Below are positions 33,708-43,164 of a stretch of DNA of 64,000 bases, in pieces; within the stretch, counting starts at the first letter, position 1, and each line of letters opens with the position of its first letter. Origin of the DNA: Mesorhizobium sp. Root157 (GTDB taxonomy: Bacteria > Pseudomonadota > Alphaproteobacteria > Rhizobiales > Rhizobiaceae); the NCBI RefSeq assembly GCF_001427385.1, contig NZ_LMGJ01000012.1, positions 433 through 64,432 of the forward strand, given 5' to 3'. The position numbers and the translations under genes were made by a program. The notes beneath the pieces were generated by a model, which saw only the letters and a list, made by a program, of their open reading frames with translations, ran no database searches and was not told the DNA's origin.

Positions 33708-36500
33708 ATGACGGGTAAGGTCGAATTCACCCTTGACGGCAAGGCGGTTGCCGCGGCCGAAGGCGAGACCATATGGGAAGTGGCCAAGCGTGAGGGCACC
33801 AATATCCCGCATCTGTGCCATGTCGATCTGCCCGGCTACCGCACCGACGGCAATTGCCGCGCCTGCATGGTCGATATCGAGGGCGAGCGCGTGCTTGCCG
33901 CCTCGTGTATCCGCAAGCCGACTCCCGGCATGGTGGTCAAGACCGACACCGAGCGCGCCGAGAAGTCGCGCGAAATGGTGTTCGAGCTTCTGGCCAGCAA
34001 TATGCGGCCTGCCAACGACGGTCCCGACAACCAGTCGGCCTTCTGGCAGTGGGCTTCGACGATGGGAATCTCCGGCAGCGACCGGTTCGAATCCAAGTTC
34101 GATGCCGTTGACGTGGCCGAGTTCGACATTTCCAACCCCGCCATCGCCGTCAATCTCGATGCCTGCATCGCCTGCGGCGCCTGCGTGCGCGCCTGCCGCG
34201 AGGTCCAGGTCAACGACGTCATCGGCATGGCCGATCGCGGCGGCCATACGATCCCGGTCTTCGACATGCACGACCCGATGGGCCTGTCGACCTGCGTTAC
34301 CTGCGGCGAATGCGTGCAGGCCTGCCCGACCGGCGCGCTCTACGAAAAGACGCTGATGGACAGGGCCGGCAAGACCCGCGTCATCCAGGAATTCGACAAG
34401 GTCGTCGACACGCTGTGTCCGTTCTGTGGCGTCGGCTGCCAGACCAGTGTCGCCGTCAAGGATAACAAGATCGTCCAGATCGACGGCCGCAACGGTCCGT
34501 CCAATGAAAACCGGCTGTGCGTCAAGGGCCGCTTCGGCTTCGACTACGCGATGTCTCCGGAACGGCTGACCAAGCCGCTGATCCGCCGCGACGACGCACC
34601 CAAGGCCGGCGATGCCGATATGCGCAATGTCGATCCGCTCACCGTGTTCCGCGAGGCGACATGGGAGGAGGCGATGGAACGCGCCGCCGGCGGTCTGAAG
34701 AAAATACGCAGCGAGCATGGCGGCCAGGCTTTGGCCGGATTCGGCTCGGCCAAAGGCTCCAACGAAGAAGCCTATCTGTTCCAGAAGTTCGTTCGCCAGG
34801 CGTTCGGTTCCAACAACGTCGATCACTGCACGCGCCTGTGCCATGCTTCCTCCGTCGCGGCGCTCATGGAAGGCGTTGGCTCGGGCGCTGTGTCGGCGCC
34901 GTTCATGGACGCCATGAAGGCGGAGTGCGTCATCGTCATCGGTGCACGCCCGACCACCAACCATCCGGTCGCGGCCACCTATTTCAAGCAGGCGGTAAAG
35001 CGAGGCACCAAGCTCATCATCATGGACCCGCGCGGCCAGGACATGATGCGTCACGCGACCCATTCACTGCGCTTCCGTCCGGGTAGCGACGTTGCGATGC
35101 TGAACGCGCTGCTGCATGTCATCGTTGAAGAGAAACTCTATGACGAGCAGTATATCCAGGCCAACGTCACCGGCTTCGAGGCGCTGAAGGCCAAGGTCAA
35201 GGACTTCTCGCCCGAGGCGATGGAAGAGGTCTGCGGCATCGAGGCTTCGGTGCTGCGCGATGTCGCGCGTACCTATGCCAAATCCGAACGCTCGATGATC
35301 TTCTGGGGCATGGGCGTTTCCCAGCACACCCACGGCACCGACAATTCGCGCTGCCTGATCGCGCTGGCCCTGATCACCGGCCATGTCGGACGCCCCGGCA
35401 CCGGGTTGCATCCGCTTCGCGGCCAGAACAACGTCCAGGGCGCCTCCGACGCCGGCCTGATCCCGATGTACTTCCCGGACTACAAGTCGGTGGAGAACAT
35501 CGACATTCGCGGCCAATACGAGAACTTCTGGGGACAGACGCTTGATCCGAAGCGTGGCCTGACGGTGGTCGAGATCATCGATGCCATCCATGCCGACGAG
35601 ATCAAGGGCATGTACATCATGGGCGAGAATCCTGCGATGTCAGACCCGGACCAGATCCACGCCCGCGCCGCTCTTGCCAAGCTCGACCATCTGGTGGTGC
35701 AGGACATCTTCCTGACCGAAACCGCATGGCACGCCGATGTGGTGCTGCCGGCCTCGGTGCATGCCGAAAAACTCGGCACCTATACCAACACCAACCGGCA
35801 GGTGCAGCTTGGCCGGCCGGTGCTGGATTTGCCCGGTGAAGCTCGCCAGGATCTTGACCTCATCATCGAGCTTGCCAAGCGGATGGATGTCAACTGGACT
35901 TACTCTCACGTCTCGGATGTTTACACGGAGATGGCGGCGGTGATGCCGTCGCTGAAACACATCTCCTGGGAGCGCATCGAGCGCGAGGAATCGGTGATCT
36001 ATCCGGCCGACGGTCCCGATGTACCCGGCAATGAGATTGTTTTCTCCTCGGGCTTCCCGACCTCGGACGGGCGCGGCCGTATCGTGCCAACCGACTTGCT
36101 TCCGCCGGATGAAGTGCCGGACGAGGAATATCCGCTGGTGCTCACCACCGGGCGCATCCTCGAGCATTGGCATACCGGCGCCATGACCAGGCGCGCGGGC
36201 GTGCTCAACGCCATCGAACCCTACGGCATTGCCGCCATGAACCCTTACGAGATCGAACGGCGTGGCCTTTCGATAGGCGACGTTGTCCAGGTCGAAACCC
36301 GGCGCGGCATGGTCGAGGCGATCCTGCGCGCCGACCGCGAAGTCGCGGACGGTATGGTGTTCATGCCGTTCTGCTTCAACGAAAGCCCGGCCAACAAGCT
36401 CACCAATCCGATGCTTGACCCTTATGGCAAGATCCCGGAGTTCAAGTACTGTGCAGCACGTGTCGCGCCACTCCAGCAGCACGCTGAGGCCGCCGAGTAG
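33708..36500 (+). CDS. fdh1A: NAD-dependent formate dehydrogenase, catalytic alpha subunit
   Basis: 930-aa cytoplasmic subunit oxidising formate to CO2. The N-terminus has [2Fe-2S] ligands (CHVDLPGYRTDGNCRAC), then two ferredoxin-like clusters (CIACGACVRACREVQ; CVTCGECVQACPTGAL), then CPFCGVGCQ for the proximal cluster. The metal ligand is Cys378 in HCTRLCHASS, with His379 next to it; no selenocysteine is used. The C-terminal molydopterin dinucleotide domain ends at about 920 (LTTGRILEHWHTGAMTRR). It starts one base after the beta subunit stop. Tungstate uptake genes nearby make W the likely metal. Confidence 0.95.
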   Translation: MTGKVEFTLDGKAVAAAEGETIWEVAKREGTNIPHLCHVDLPGYRTDGNCRACMVDIEGERVLAASCIRKPTPGMVVKTDTERAEKSREMVFELLASNMRPANDGPDNQSAFWQWASTMGISGSDRFESKFDAVDVAEFDISNPAIAVNLDACIACGACVRACREVQVNDVIGMADRGGHTIPVFDMHDPMGLSTCVTCGECVQACPTGALYEKTLMDRAGKTRVIQEFDKVVDTLCPFCGVGCQTSVAVKDNKIVQIDGRNGPSNENRLCVKGRFGFDYAMSPERLTKPLIRRDDAPKAGDADMRNVDPLTVFREATWEEAMERAAGGLKKIRSEHGGQALAGFGSAKGSNEEAYLFQKFVRQAFGSNNVDHCTRLCHASSVAALMEGVGSGAVSAPFMDAMKAECVIVIGARPTTNHPVAATYFKQAVKRGTKLIIMDPRGQDMMRHATHSLRFRPGSDVAMLNALLHVIVEEKLYDEQYIQANVTGFEALKAKVKDFSPEAMEEVCGIEASVLRDVARTYAKSERSMIFWGMGVSQHTHGTDNSRCLIALALITGHVGRPGTGLHPLRGQNNVQGASDAGLIPMYFPDYKSVENIDIRGQYENFWGQTLDPKRGLTVVEIIDAIHADEIKGMYIMGENPAMSDPDQIHARAALAKLDHLVVQDIFLTETAWHADVVLPASVHAEKLGTYTNTNRQVQLGRPVLDLPGEARQDLDLIIELAKRMDVNWTYSHVSDVYTEMAAVMPSLKHISWERIEREESVIYPADGPDVPGNEIVFSSGFPTSDGRGRIVPTDLLPPDEVPDEEYPLVLTTGRILEHWHTGAMTRRAGVLNAIEPYGIAAMNPYEIERRGLSIGDVVQVETRRGMVEAILRADREVADGMVFMPFCFNESPANKLTNPMLDPYGKIPEFKYCAARVAPLQQHAEAAE

Positions 36501-36524
36501 GTCGACCGTATGACCGCTCTGAAA

Positions 36525-36556
36525 GTTTGCTTGATGTGAAGGCACATCAAGCAAAC
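36525..36556. terminator. Hairpin between fdh1A and the LysR-type gene
   Basis: 14-bp perfect arms GTTTGCTTGATGTG and CACATCAAGCAAAC with a 4-nt loop, between two convergent genes. No long T-run, but position and strength fit a shared terminator. Confidence 0.6.
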
Positions 36557-36575
36557 CGGACTTGGCTGCCCCCAA

Positions 36576-37652
36576 CTATTGGGGGGTGGCGGCTGGTGTC
36601 GTGACCGGGGTAAAGCCGAACTTGCTGAATATGGCCTGACTTGAAGGCGACAAGATAAACAAGGCGAAGGACAGCGCCGCCGGTCGGGACCCGACCAGAG
36701 GCGCCATTGTATATTCCGGAACGACGCTGACCGCAGTGGGAAGTTCGATCAGTTCTACATTCTCCAGACCATCCGCGCGTTTTCTCATCCCCGTCAGATA
36801 GCCGAAGCAAACGTCGATTGTGCCGTCATTTATGGATTGGGCGATTGCATCGCGCTTTATTTCCGCTGCTTGCATCAAAGGGCTGCCATTAAATTTTCGC
36901 GTCTTTGAATCAAGAACGGCAAACGCCCCCGGCTTGAATTGTTCGACCCTGCGAAAAACGTTCCACGTATAGTCGCCGGAAAGCCCTTTTGCTGGCGTCA
37001 CGGCTCCAATGTGAACATCCGGATTGAGGATTTTGTCGATCAGGTTGTTCCGGGTTACGTTTGCGTCGCGCCGGACCAGCGCACACATGGCGTTACGGGC
37101 AAACACGATCGGAGGCCTTGCCAATCCCAAATCCGTAAGGCGTGACGAGTTGGCAAGGTCGGCCGACAAAAACAAATCCGGTCTATCGCCTGTCTCTATG
37201 CGCTCCCTCAAAGGTCCGATCGGGCCATGTTGCACAGAGACCGGAATTCCCGTCATTTCAAAGAACGACGCGGCAACCGCGGACAGAACATTGCTCAAGC
37301 TTCCAGCCGCGTAAATCTGTATCGCCGATTGCCTCGAATGACCCGGCGATCTGCTCTCGGCCTTTGAGTTCGCACTGCCTGTGGCCGTTCCGCTTGAAGA
37401 CTCGCGAAGATCGGCTCTCAACCGGTCATAGTTTTCCAGCAGCCGTTTTCCCCAGGCGAGCACCTTCTCGCCGTCATCCGTAAGCCCTCTGAAAGATTGC
37501 CCACGCTCAATCAGTTGAACATCGAGATCCTTCTCGAGCTTCTGGATTGCCGATGAAAGGGTAGGTTGCGAGACGTTGCAGACCCTGGCTGCTCGTCCGA
37601 AGTGCTTTTCCTGCGCCAGAATGGCAAAAAAGAAGAGATGCCTGATCAGCAT
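36576..37652 (-). CDS. LysR HTH fused to a ModA-like oxyanion-binding domain
   Basis: 358-aa regulator. Residues 1-60 are a LysR-type HTH (FGRAARVCNVSQPTLSSAIQ). In place of the LysR effector domain, residues about 108-345 look like the molybdate-binding protein ModA: IQIYAAGSLSNVLSAVAASF, GDRPDLFLSADL, KGLSGDYTWNVFRRV and a final ALFILSPSSQAIFSKFGF. It therefore probably senses molybdate or tungstate in the cytoplasm and controls fdh or cofactor genes. Convergent with fdh1A and 32 bases behind the flavoprotein gene on the same strand. Confidence 0.85.
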   Translation of the reverse strand: MLIRHLFFFAILAQEKHFGRAARVCNVSQPTLSSAIQKLEKDLDVQLIERGQSFRGLTDDGEKVLAWGKRLLENYDRLRADLRESSSGTATGSANSKAESRSPGHSRQSAIQIYAAGSLSNVLSAVAASFFEMTGIPVSVQHGPIGPLRERIETGDRPDLFLSADLANSSRLTDLGLARPPIVFARNAMCALVRRDANVTRNNLIDKILNPDVHIGAVTPAKGLSGDYTWNVFRRVEQFKPGAFAVLDSKTRKFNGSPLMQAAEIKRDAIAQSINDGTIDVCFGYLTGMRKRADGLENVELIELPTAVSVVPEYTMAPLVGSRPAALSFALFILSPSSQAIFSKFGFTPVTTPAATPQ

Positions 37653-37684
37653 GTGATCCCACCTGTCGCTTTACGTAACAGCAG

Positions 37685-38938
37685 TCAGGCCGTTGCCGGA
37701 ACCGGGGCGGCGGCCAGGAAGGCGGCGAGGCCGGCCTTGAGCGCGTCGGCGCCTGCCGCGACCGTCTGCTTCGCCGGCGAGAAGCCGGCGCCGAGCATCT
37801 TGCGTCCGAGCATGTGGTCGGCGGGCCGGTTGACGGATTCGATTGCGATCAGCCTGTCGCCCGAAAAATGATAGATCGAGAACTTGTTGTCTTCGGTTTC
37901 GCCGACCGCCACATGGTTGTCGGCGCCAGTGGTCAGGCCGACCATCTGCAGTTTCATGTCGCCGATGTCCGACCAGAACCACGGCACCGCGGAATAGGCG
38001 TCCGACCCGCCGACGATGGTTCGCGCCGCAAGGCGGGCGTGATCCGTGGCGTTCTGCACGGACTCCAGCCTCACGTCGTCGCCGGTGAACCAGTGCCGGT
38101 AGGAAGCAACGTCGCCGATGGCGAGGACTTGCGGCTGGGAAGTGCGCATCTGCTGGTCGATACGGATGCCGTTGCCGGTCGCGATGCCTGCGGCCTCGGC
38201 CAGTTCGACATTGGGAACCACCCCGACACCGACGATGACCAGTTGCGCCGGCAGGCGTTCTCCGTTGGATGTGACCGCTGCTGAAACGCGGCCGTCATGG
38301 CCCTCCAGCCGTGAAACGGTGATGCCGGTGAGGATACGCACCCCGGCTGCCTCGAGCCGTTGGCGCACATGGCTGCCGATCGCCGGCGCGACGACCCGGC
38401 CAAGCAATCGGTCGGCAGCCTCGATAACGGTGACATTGCGTCCGCCGGCCCTGAGCGTGGCCGCGATTTCCAGCCCGATGAAGCCGCCGCCCAGTATCAC
38501 GACGTCGGTGCAGGCAGTGCTCAGGTCACGGATCAGGCGCGCGTCGGCGACGGAACGCAGTGAAACGACCCCGCCAAGATCCGTGCCCGGAAGCGGCAGC
38601 GTGCGCGGCCTCGATCCGGTCGCCAGGATCAATCGATCGAAGGCAAGCGAAGCTCCGCCGGAAAGCTCGAGCCGTTGTCCGGCGAGATCGATACGGTCTA
38701 TCCTCAGGCCGGGCCGATAGTCGATCGCATTGCCGCTGTAGAAGGCCTCGCCGCGCAGCGGTTGCGGCTTTGCCGCGGCATCCTTGACGAAGGTCTTGGA
38801 CAAGGGCGGCTTGTGGTATGGCAGTTCGTCCTCGTCGCCGACCAGCACGACCGGCCCCTCGAAACCTTCCTCGCGCAGACTGGCCGCCGCCTGCACGCCG
38901 GCATGGCCAGCCCCGACTATGATCACACCGTTCTTCAT
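37685..38938 (-). CDS. FAD/NAD(P)-dependent ferredoxin (rubredoxin) reductase-like
   Basis: 417-aa flavoprotein with two Rossmann motifs, GVIIVGAGHAGVQAAASL (FAD) and VVILGGGFIGLEIAATLR (NADH), ATGSRPR, and VLAIGDVASYRH. It is the type that reduces ferredoxins or rubredoxins for oxygenases. ATG 38938 with GGAAAG 9 bases upstream. Divergent from the imelysin-bfd-bfr operon with an ICE-like palindrome between, so a role in reducing Bfd for iron release is possible but unproven. Confidence 0.82.
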   Translation of the reverse strand: MKNGVIIVGAGHAGVQAAASLREEGFEGPVVLVGDEDELPYHKPPLSKTFVKDAAAKPQPLRGEAFYSGNAIDYRPGLRIDRIDLAGQRLELSGGASLAFDRLILATGSRPRTLPLPGTDLGGVVSLRSVADARLIRDLSTACTDVVILGGGFIGLEIAATLRAGGRNVTVIEAADRLLGRVVAPAIGSHVRQRLEAAGVRILTGITVSRLEGHDGRVSAAVTSNGERLPAQLVIVGVGVVPNVELAEAAGIATGNGIRIDQQMRTSQPQVLAIGDVASYRHWFTGDDVRLESVQNATDHARLAARTIVGGSDAYSAVPWFWSDIGDMKLQMVGLTTGADNHVAVGETEDNKFSIYHFSGDRLIAIESVNRPADHMLGRKMLGAGFSPAKQTVAAGADALKAGLAAFLAAAPVPATA

Positions 38939-39425
38939 CGCAATCAGCTTTCCGAAGTCCGAAGAGTAGAATTTCCTGCCAAGTGGCGATTGCCTGGTTC
39001 CGCCGCAAGTAGCCTTATTCGGGTCGCACCCGGAACGGCACGATGTCAACTCAAACGATGGGGATGTGGTCGGGCTTGGCTGGATCGAAACTTGACCATC
39101 TTAGTTTAGAATATTTCTAAACTATTGTTTCAATTACCTTTTCCTGACGATTCTGGTTGACTTTAACATTTGTCGCCGTTTTATGGAGAAGGGCGCTCCG
39201 GCGTCCGTCCTTTGATGTCTGGGCCTTTAACCCTTTCGATTGGAGGTAGTCGGTGTCTCGCATGGCCAGCCGCGTACTTCGCGCAAATCTGGTCTTCTCC
39301 GCACCCGGTGCGGTTTTGCGCTGCGACGCCGGTCCACCTTGTCGAAACATATCGGTCGGGCAGGCCATGTTGACCACGTTGTCGCGGTCGGATGGTTTTG
39401 TGGTATTTTCGAGGAGATGAGGGTG
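38939..39425. other. Divergent intergenic region with iron box
   Basis: 487 bases between the flavoprotein and imelysin genes. It contains the ICE-like palindrome (39105-39121) and, rightward, TTGACT (39159-39164) with a TTTTAT 16 bases later as a possible promoter. No supported gene. Confidence 0.5.
39105..39121. promoter_or_regulatory. ICE-like motif, putative Irr binding site
   Basis: TTTAGAATATTTCTAAA: arms TTTAGAA and TTCTAAA around 3 bases, matching the iron control element bound by rhizobial Irr as I know it. It lies 167 bases from the flavoprotein start and about 300 from the imelysin start. Irr binds such sites under low iron; genes for iron storage are typically repressed then. Confidence 0.75.
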
Positions 39426-40730
39426 ATGGTCCAAACGAGAACTATGGTCCGCAGCAAGGGCAGGCTGGCTGCAATCGGCGCGACCGCGCTGCTGACGGCT
39501 GCGGCATTCGTGCTGCCAGCCAGGGCCGAAACCGATGCCAAGGCGGTCGTCAAGACCTATGCCGACATTGCGCTGGCCAAATACGAGGATTCGTTGACGA
39601 CGGCCCAGGCGCTCGATGCGGCCGTCGATGCCCTGGTCGCCAAGCCTTCGGCGGAAACGCTCAACGCTGCTCGCGATGCATGGAAGGCATCGCGCATTCC
39701 CTACCAGCAAACGGAAGTCTATCGCTTCGGCAACGCCATCGTTGACGACTGGGAAGGGCGGGTCAACGCCTGGCCGCTGGACGAAGGCCTGATCGACTAT
39801 GTCGATGCCGGCTATGGCACGGAGTCCGACGAGAATTCGCTCTATACCGCCAATGTCATCGCCAACAAGAAGATCGAGATCGACGGCAAGGAGATCGACG
39901 CCTCGAAGCTGACGCCGCAGTTTCTGTCGGAAACGCTGCAGGAGGCAGGCGACATCGAAGCCAATGTCGCCACCGGTTACCACGCCATCGAGTTCCTTCT
40001 GTGGGGTCAGGATCTGAACGGCACAGGGCCCGGCGCAGGCAACCGCCCCTACACGGATTTTGATGCCGCCAACTGCACCGGCGGCAACTGCGACCGCCGC
40101 GCCGAATATCTGAAATCGGCGAGCGATCTTCTGGTCGCGGACCTCGAAGAGATGGTCGGTAACTGGAAGGAAGACGGCGCAGCACGCAAGGCGCTCGAGG
40201 GCGGCGACGCAAAGGCCGGCCTTTCAACCATCCTGACCGGGATGGGTTCGCTTTCCTATGGCGAAGTTGCCGGCGAGCGCATGAAGCTCGGCCTGTTGCT
40301 GCATGACCCGGAAGAGGAGCATGACTGCTTCTCCGACAACACCCACATCTCGCACCTTTACGACGCGGTCGGCATCCGCGACGCCTATCTCGGCAGCTAC
40401 AAGCGCGTCGATGGTTCGGTCGTCGAAGGTCCGTCGTTGGCGGATCTGGTCAAGGAGGTCGATGCGGCGCTCGACGCAGAGCTTTCCGGCAAGCTTGACG
40501 TTACGGTCGCCAAGATGGAGGCCATCCAGGCGCGCGCCGTGGGCGGTGAAGCCTATGACCAGCAGATCGGCGAAGGCAACACGGAAGGAAACGCCACCGT
40601 GCAGGCGGCGATCGATGGCCTGGTCGACCAGACCAAGTCGATCGAGCGCGCCGTGTCTGCCTTGAAGCTCGACGCCATCGCCTTCGAGGGATCGGACAGT
40701 CTCGACGCACCAGACAAGGTATTCCAGTAA
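39426..40730 (+). CDS. Imelysin-family iron-regulated protein
   Basis: 434-aa exported protein of the imelysin (ICMP/EfeO-M75) family. Signal peptide IGATALLTAAAFVLPARA. The diagnostic GxHxxE motif appears as GYHAIEFLLWGQD, followed by DCFSDNTHISHLYDAVGIRD. The family is linked to periplasmic iron handling. ATG 39426 is chosen because GAGGAG lies 9 bases upstream; ATG 39417 abuts it. First gene of the iron operon. Confidence 0.88.
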   Translation: MVQTRTMVRSKGRLAAIGATALLTAAAFVLPARAETDAKAVVKTYADIALAKYEDSLTTAQALDAAVDALVAKPSAETLNAARDAWKASRIPYQQTEVYRFGNAIVDDWEGRVNAWPLDEGLIDYVDAGYGTESDENSLYTANVIANKKIEIDGKEIDASKLTPQFLSETLQEAGDIEANVATGYHAIEFLLWGQDLNGTGPGAGNRPYTDFDAANCTGGNCDRRAEYLKSASDLLVADLEEMVGNWKEDGAARKALEGGDAKAGLSTILTGMGSLSYGEVAGERMKLGLLLHDPEEEHDCFSDNTHISHLYDAVGIRDAYLGSYKRVDGSVVEGPSLADLVKEVDAALDAELSGKLDVTVAKMEAIQARAVGGEAYDQQIGEGNTEGNATVQAAIDGLVDQTKSIERAVSALKLDAIAFEGSDSLDAPDKVFQ

Positions 40731-40794
40731 CCGGGAGCCGTCATTTCCAGCCAAGCGGCGCGCCCGACGCGCCGCCAAGCCAGACCGATAGAAA

Positions 40795-41106
40795 ATGCTG
40801 ATCTGCCATTGCAACATCATCACCGAAAAGGAAGTCGAACAGGCGATCATAGACCTGCTCGACCAGGATGCGTGGCAGTTGATCGTGCCTGCCAAGGTCT
40901 ATCATTCGATGAAGAAGCGCGGTCGCTGTTGCGGCTGCTTCCCAAATGTGGTCGAAACGATAATTCGGGTAACCGAGCAGTACCACGCGCGTTCGGAGGC
41001 GGGCGCCGTGGACATCGTTTCACACTTGGATCGCGTAAGAGACTTGCGCGTCCAATACGGGAGCAGGACCCATGAAAGGCGAAAGTCAGATCATCGAGCG
41101 GCTTAA
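40795..41106 (+). CDS. bfd: Bacterioferritin-associated ferredoxin
   Basis: 103-aa protein with a BFD-like [2Fe-2S] domain: [18 protein letters not shown] gives C4 and C6, RGRCCGC gives C45 and C48. Bfd donates electrons to bacterioferritin to release stored iron. The C-terminal 30 residues are extra and overlap bfr by 35 bases, so the two are tightly coupled. Confidence 0.9.
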   Translation: MLICHCNIITEKEVEQAIIDLLDQDAWQLIVPAKVYHSMKKRGRCCGCFPNVVETIIRVTEQYHARSEAGAVDIVSHLDRVRDLRVQYGSRTHERRKSDHRAA

Positions 41107-41557
41107 CGAAGCTCTCTTTCTCGAGTTGGGCGCCGTCAACCAGTACTGGGTGCACTACCGCCTTCTCGAAGACTGGGGTTACATAAAGCTGGCCAAGAAG
41201 GAACGCGAGGAATCGATCGAGGAGATGCAGCACGCCGACAAGCTTGTGGCGCGCATCATCTTCCTTGAAGGTCATCCGAACCTCCAGTCCGTCGCGCCCT
41301 TGCGCATCGGACAGAACGTGAAGGAAGTTCTGGAATCGGATTTGGCCGGCGAGTACGACGCGCGAACCTCCTACAAGAGGTCGCGCGAAATCTGCAACGA
41401 GTTGGGCGACTACGTCACCATGAAACTGTTCGAAGAGCTGCTGTCCGACGAGGAGGGTCATATCGACTTCCTCGAGACGCAGCTTGATCTGCTCGCCTCC
41501 ATCGGCGAGGAAAAGTACGGACTGCTCAACGCTGCGTCGGCCAACGAGGCCGAATAG
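41072..41557 (+). CDS. bfr: Bacterioferritin
   Basis: 161-aa heme-containing iron-storage cage subunit. Diiron ligands E18, E51, H54, E127 region ([17 protein letters not shown]) and the heme ligand Met52 (EEMQHADKL) are in place. Length is standard. It starts inside the bfd tail with GGGAGCAGGA upstream. Confidence 0.96.
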   Translation: MKGESQIIERLNEALFLELGAVNQYWVHYRLLEDWGYIKLAKKEREESIEEMQHADKLVARIIFLEGHPNLQSVAPLRIGQNVKEVLESDLAGEYDARTSYKRSREICNELGDYVTMKLFEELLSDEEGHIDFLETQLDLLASIGEEKYGLLNAASANEAE

Positions 41558-41568
41558 GACATGCGGGA

Positions 41569-43164
41569 ATGCGGCGCATCATAAATTTCATGCGCCGCGC
41601 GCGGCGGGCCGGTTCAGGCCTGCCGCTATCCCGAAAGCCCAATGGCAAGCTTGCTTGCCTGGGTGCCGCGTTGCTTCTCGTGCTGGCCACGCCGGCCGGT
41701 ACGCAGGAGCCCTCCGGGCTTGCGTCAGCCCGCAACGATCTGACGCCGAAGGATCAGCACCGCGTCGAAGCCGTCACCACTCCGACCACGGATTTTTCCA
41801 AGCCTGAACTGTTCGAACTGATGCAAGGCGGCGCCGGTACGTCGAAGAAGCGGGTCAACGCCGATTCCTTCTCGCATTCGTCGGCCAACATCACGTTCGA
41901 GGAAGAAGGCACCTTCAAGCTTGGCAACGCCATCTTCCGCAAGAACTGGGTGTCTTCCCCGTCCTCGACCCAGGCGTCCGATGGCCTGGGCCCGCTGTTC
42001 AATGCCCGTGCCTGCCAAAGCTGCCACCTGAAGGACGGGCGTGGCCATCCGCCGGAAGACAGCCTCGATGCCACGTCGATGTTCCTCAGGCTGGCGCGTG
42101 AAGCCGGCACGGCCGAAGAAAAGGCAGCGGTTGCGCAGCACAAGGCCCTGAACTTCCCTGATCCGGTATACGGCGGCCAATTGCAGGACCTTGCCGTGCC
42201 CGGTCTCGCCAGCGAAGGCCGCATGCGCATCACCTACGAGGACCAGCCGGTTACCCTTGGCGACGGCACGGTCGTTTCGCTGCGCAAGCCGACTTACGCG
42301 GTGGGCGAGTTGGCATATGGGCCGCTTGATGCGCGCACCACGCTCTCGCCGCGCATCGCCACCCCGATGATCGGGCTTGGCCTTGTCGAGCAAATCCACC
42401 CGGCAGACATCCTTGCCGGCGCCGACCCCGATGACCGGGACGGCGACGGGGTTTCCGGCAAGGCCGCGATCGTGCGCGACCCGGCAAACGGTGAGTTGAC
42501 GCTTGGCCGCTTCGGCTGGAAAGCGCAGGCGCCGTCGATCCGCCAGCAGTCGGCTGACGCCCTTGCTGGCGACATTGGCGTTTCCTCGCCGGAAGCGCCT
42601 CGCCACTGGGGAGATTGCACCGAGACACAAGCCAAGTGCCGTGCCATGCCGGCCGGTGTTCAGCCGCGCCTGGGCGATACCGAGGCTCCGGTGCCGGTGA
42701 TGGACCTTGTCACCTTCTATTCCCAGAACCTTGCCGTGCCCGCCCGGCGCGACCTCGACCAACCTGAGGTTCTTGCGGGAAAGAAGGCGTTCTACGAAAT
42801 GGGCTGTGTCGCGTGCCACACGCCGAAATTCGTCACGCGCCGCGACGCGCCGAACAAGGCGCAGTCCTTCCAGTTGATCTGGCCATATTCGGATTTCCTC
42901 CTGCATGATTTGGGAGAAGGTCTTGCCGATGGCCAGCAGGTTGGCGACGCTTCCGGAAGCGAGTGGCGTACGCAGCCTTTGTGGGGCATCGGTCTTACCG
43001 AACGCGTCAACGGCCACACCTTCTTCCTGCATGACGGGCGCGCCCGCAACCTCACCGAGGCGATCCTGTGGCATGGCGGGGAGGCCCAGCGCGCGAGGGA
43101 CAATTTTGCGGCAGCAAGCGCTGCCGAACGCGCAGCCTTGGTCAAATTCCTGGAAGCGCTATGA
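41569..43164 (+). CDS. Di-heme oxidoreductase (DUF1111) of the iron operon
   Basis: 531-aa exported cytochrome. N-terminal signal (LACLGAALLLVLATPAGTQ) then two c-heme motifs: RACQSCHLKDGRG and MGCVACHTPKF. The pattern is that of the DUF1111 / thiol-oxidoreductase family, which lies between imelysin genes in many proteobacterial iron loci. Starts 11 bases after bfr; stop overlaps the next ATG as ATGA. A role in periplasmic iron redox is inferred from context. Confidence 0.88.
   Translation: MRRIINFMRRARRAGSGLPLSRKPNGKLACLGAALLLVLATPAGTQEPSGLASARNDLTPKDQHRVEAVTTPTTDFSKPELFELMQGGAGTSKKRVNADSFSHSSANITFEEEGTFKLGNAIFRKNWVSSPSSTQASDGLGPLFNARACQSCHLKDGRGHPPEDSLDATSMFLRLAREAGTAEEKAAVAQHKALNFPDPVYGGQLQDLAVPGLASEGRMRITYEDQPVTLGDGTVVSLRKPTYAVGELAYGPLDARTTLSPRIATPMIGLGLVEQIHPADILAGADPDDRDGDGVSGKAAIVRDPANGELTLGRFGWKAQAPSIRQQSADALAGDIGVSSPEAPRHWGDCTETQAKCRAMPAGVQPRLGDTEAPVPVMDLVTFYSQNLAVPARRDLDQPEVLAGKKAFYEMGCVACHTPKFVTRRDAPNKAQSFQLIWPYSDFLLHDLGEGLADGQQVGDASGSEWRTQPLWGIGLTERVNGHTFFLHDGRARNLTEAILWHGGEAQRARDNFAAASAAERAALVKFLEAL

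Noticed and set aside
34839..34841. Selenocysteine in formate dehydrogenase
   Set aside because: The codon is TGC (Cys378), not TGA, and no SECIS-like hairpin is needed.
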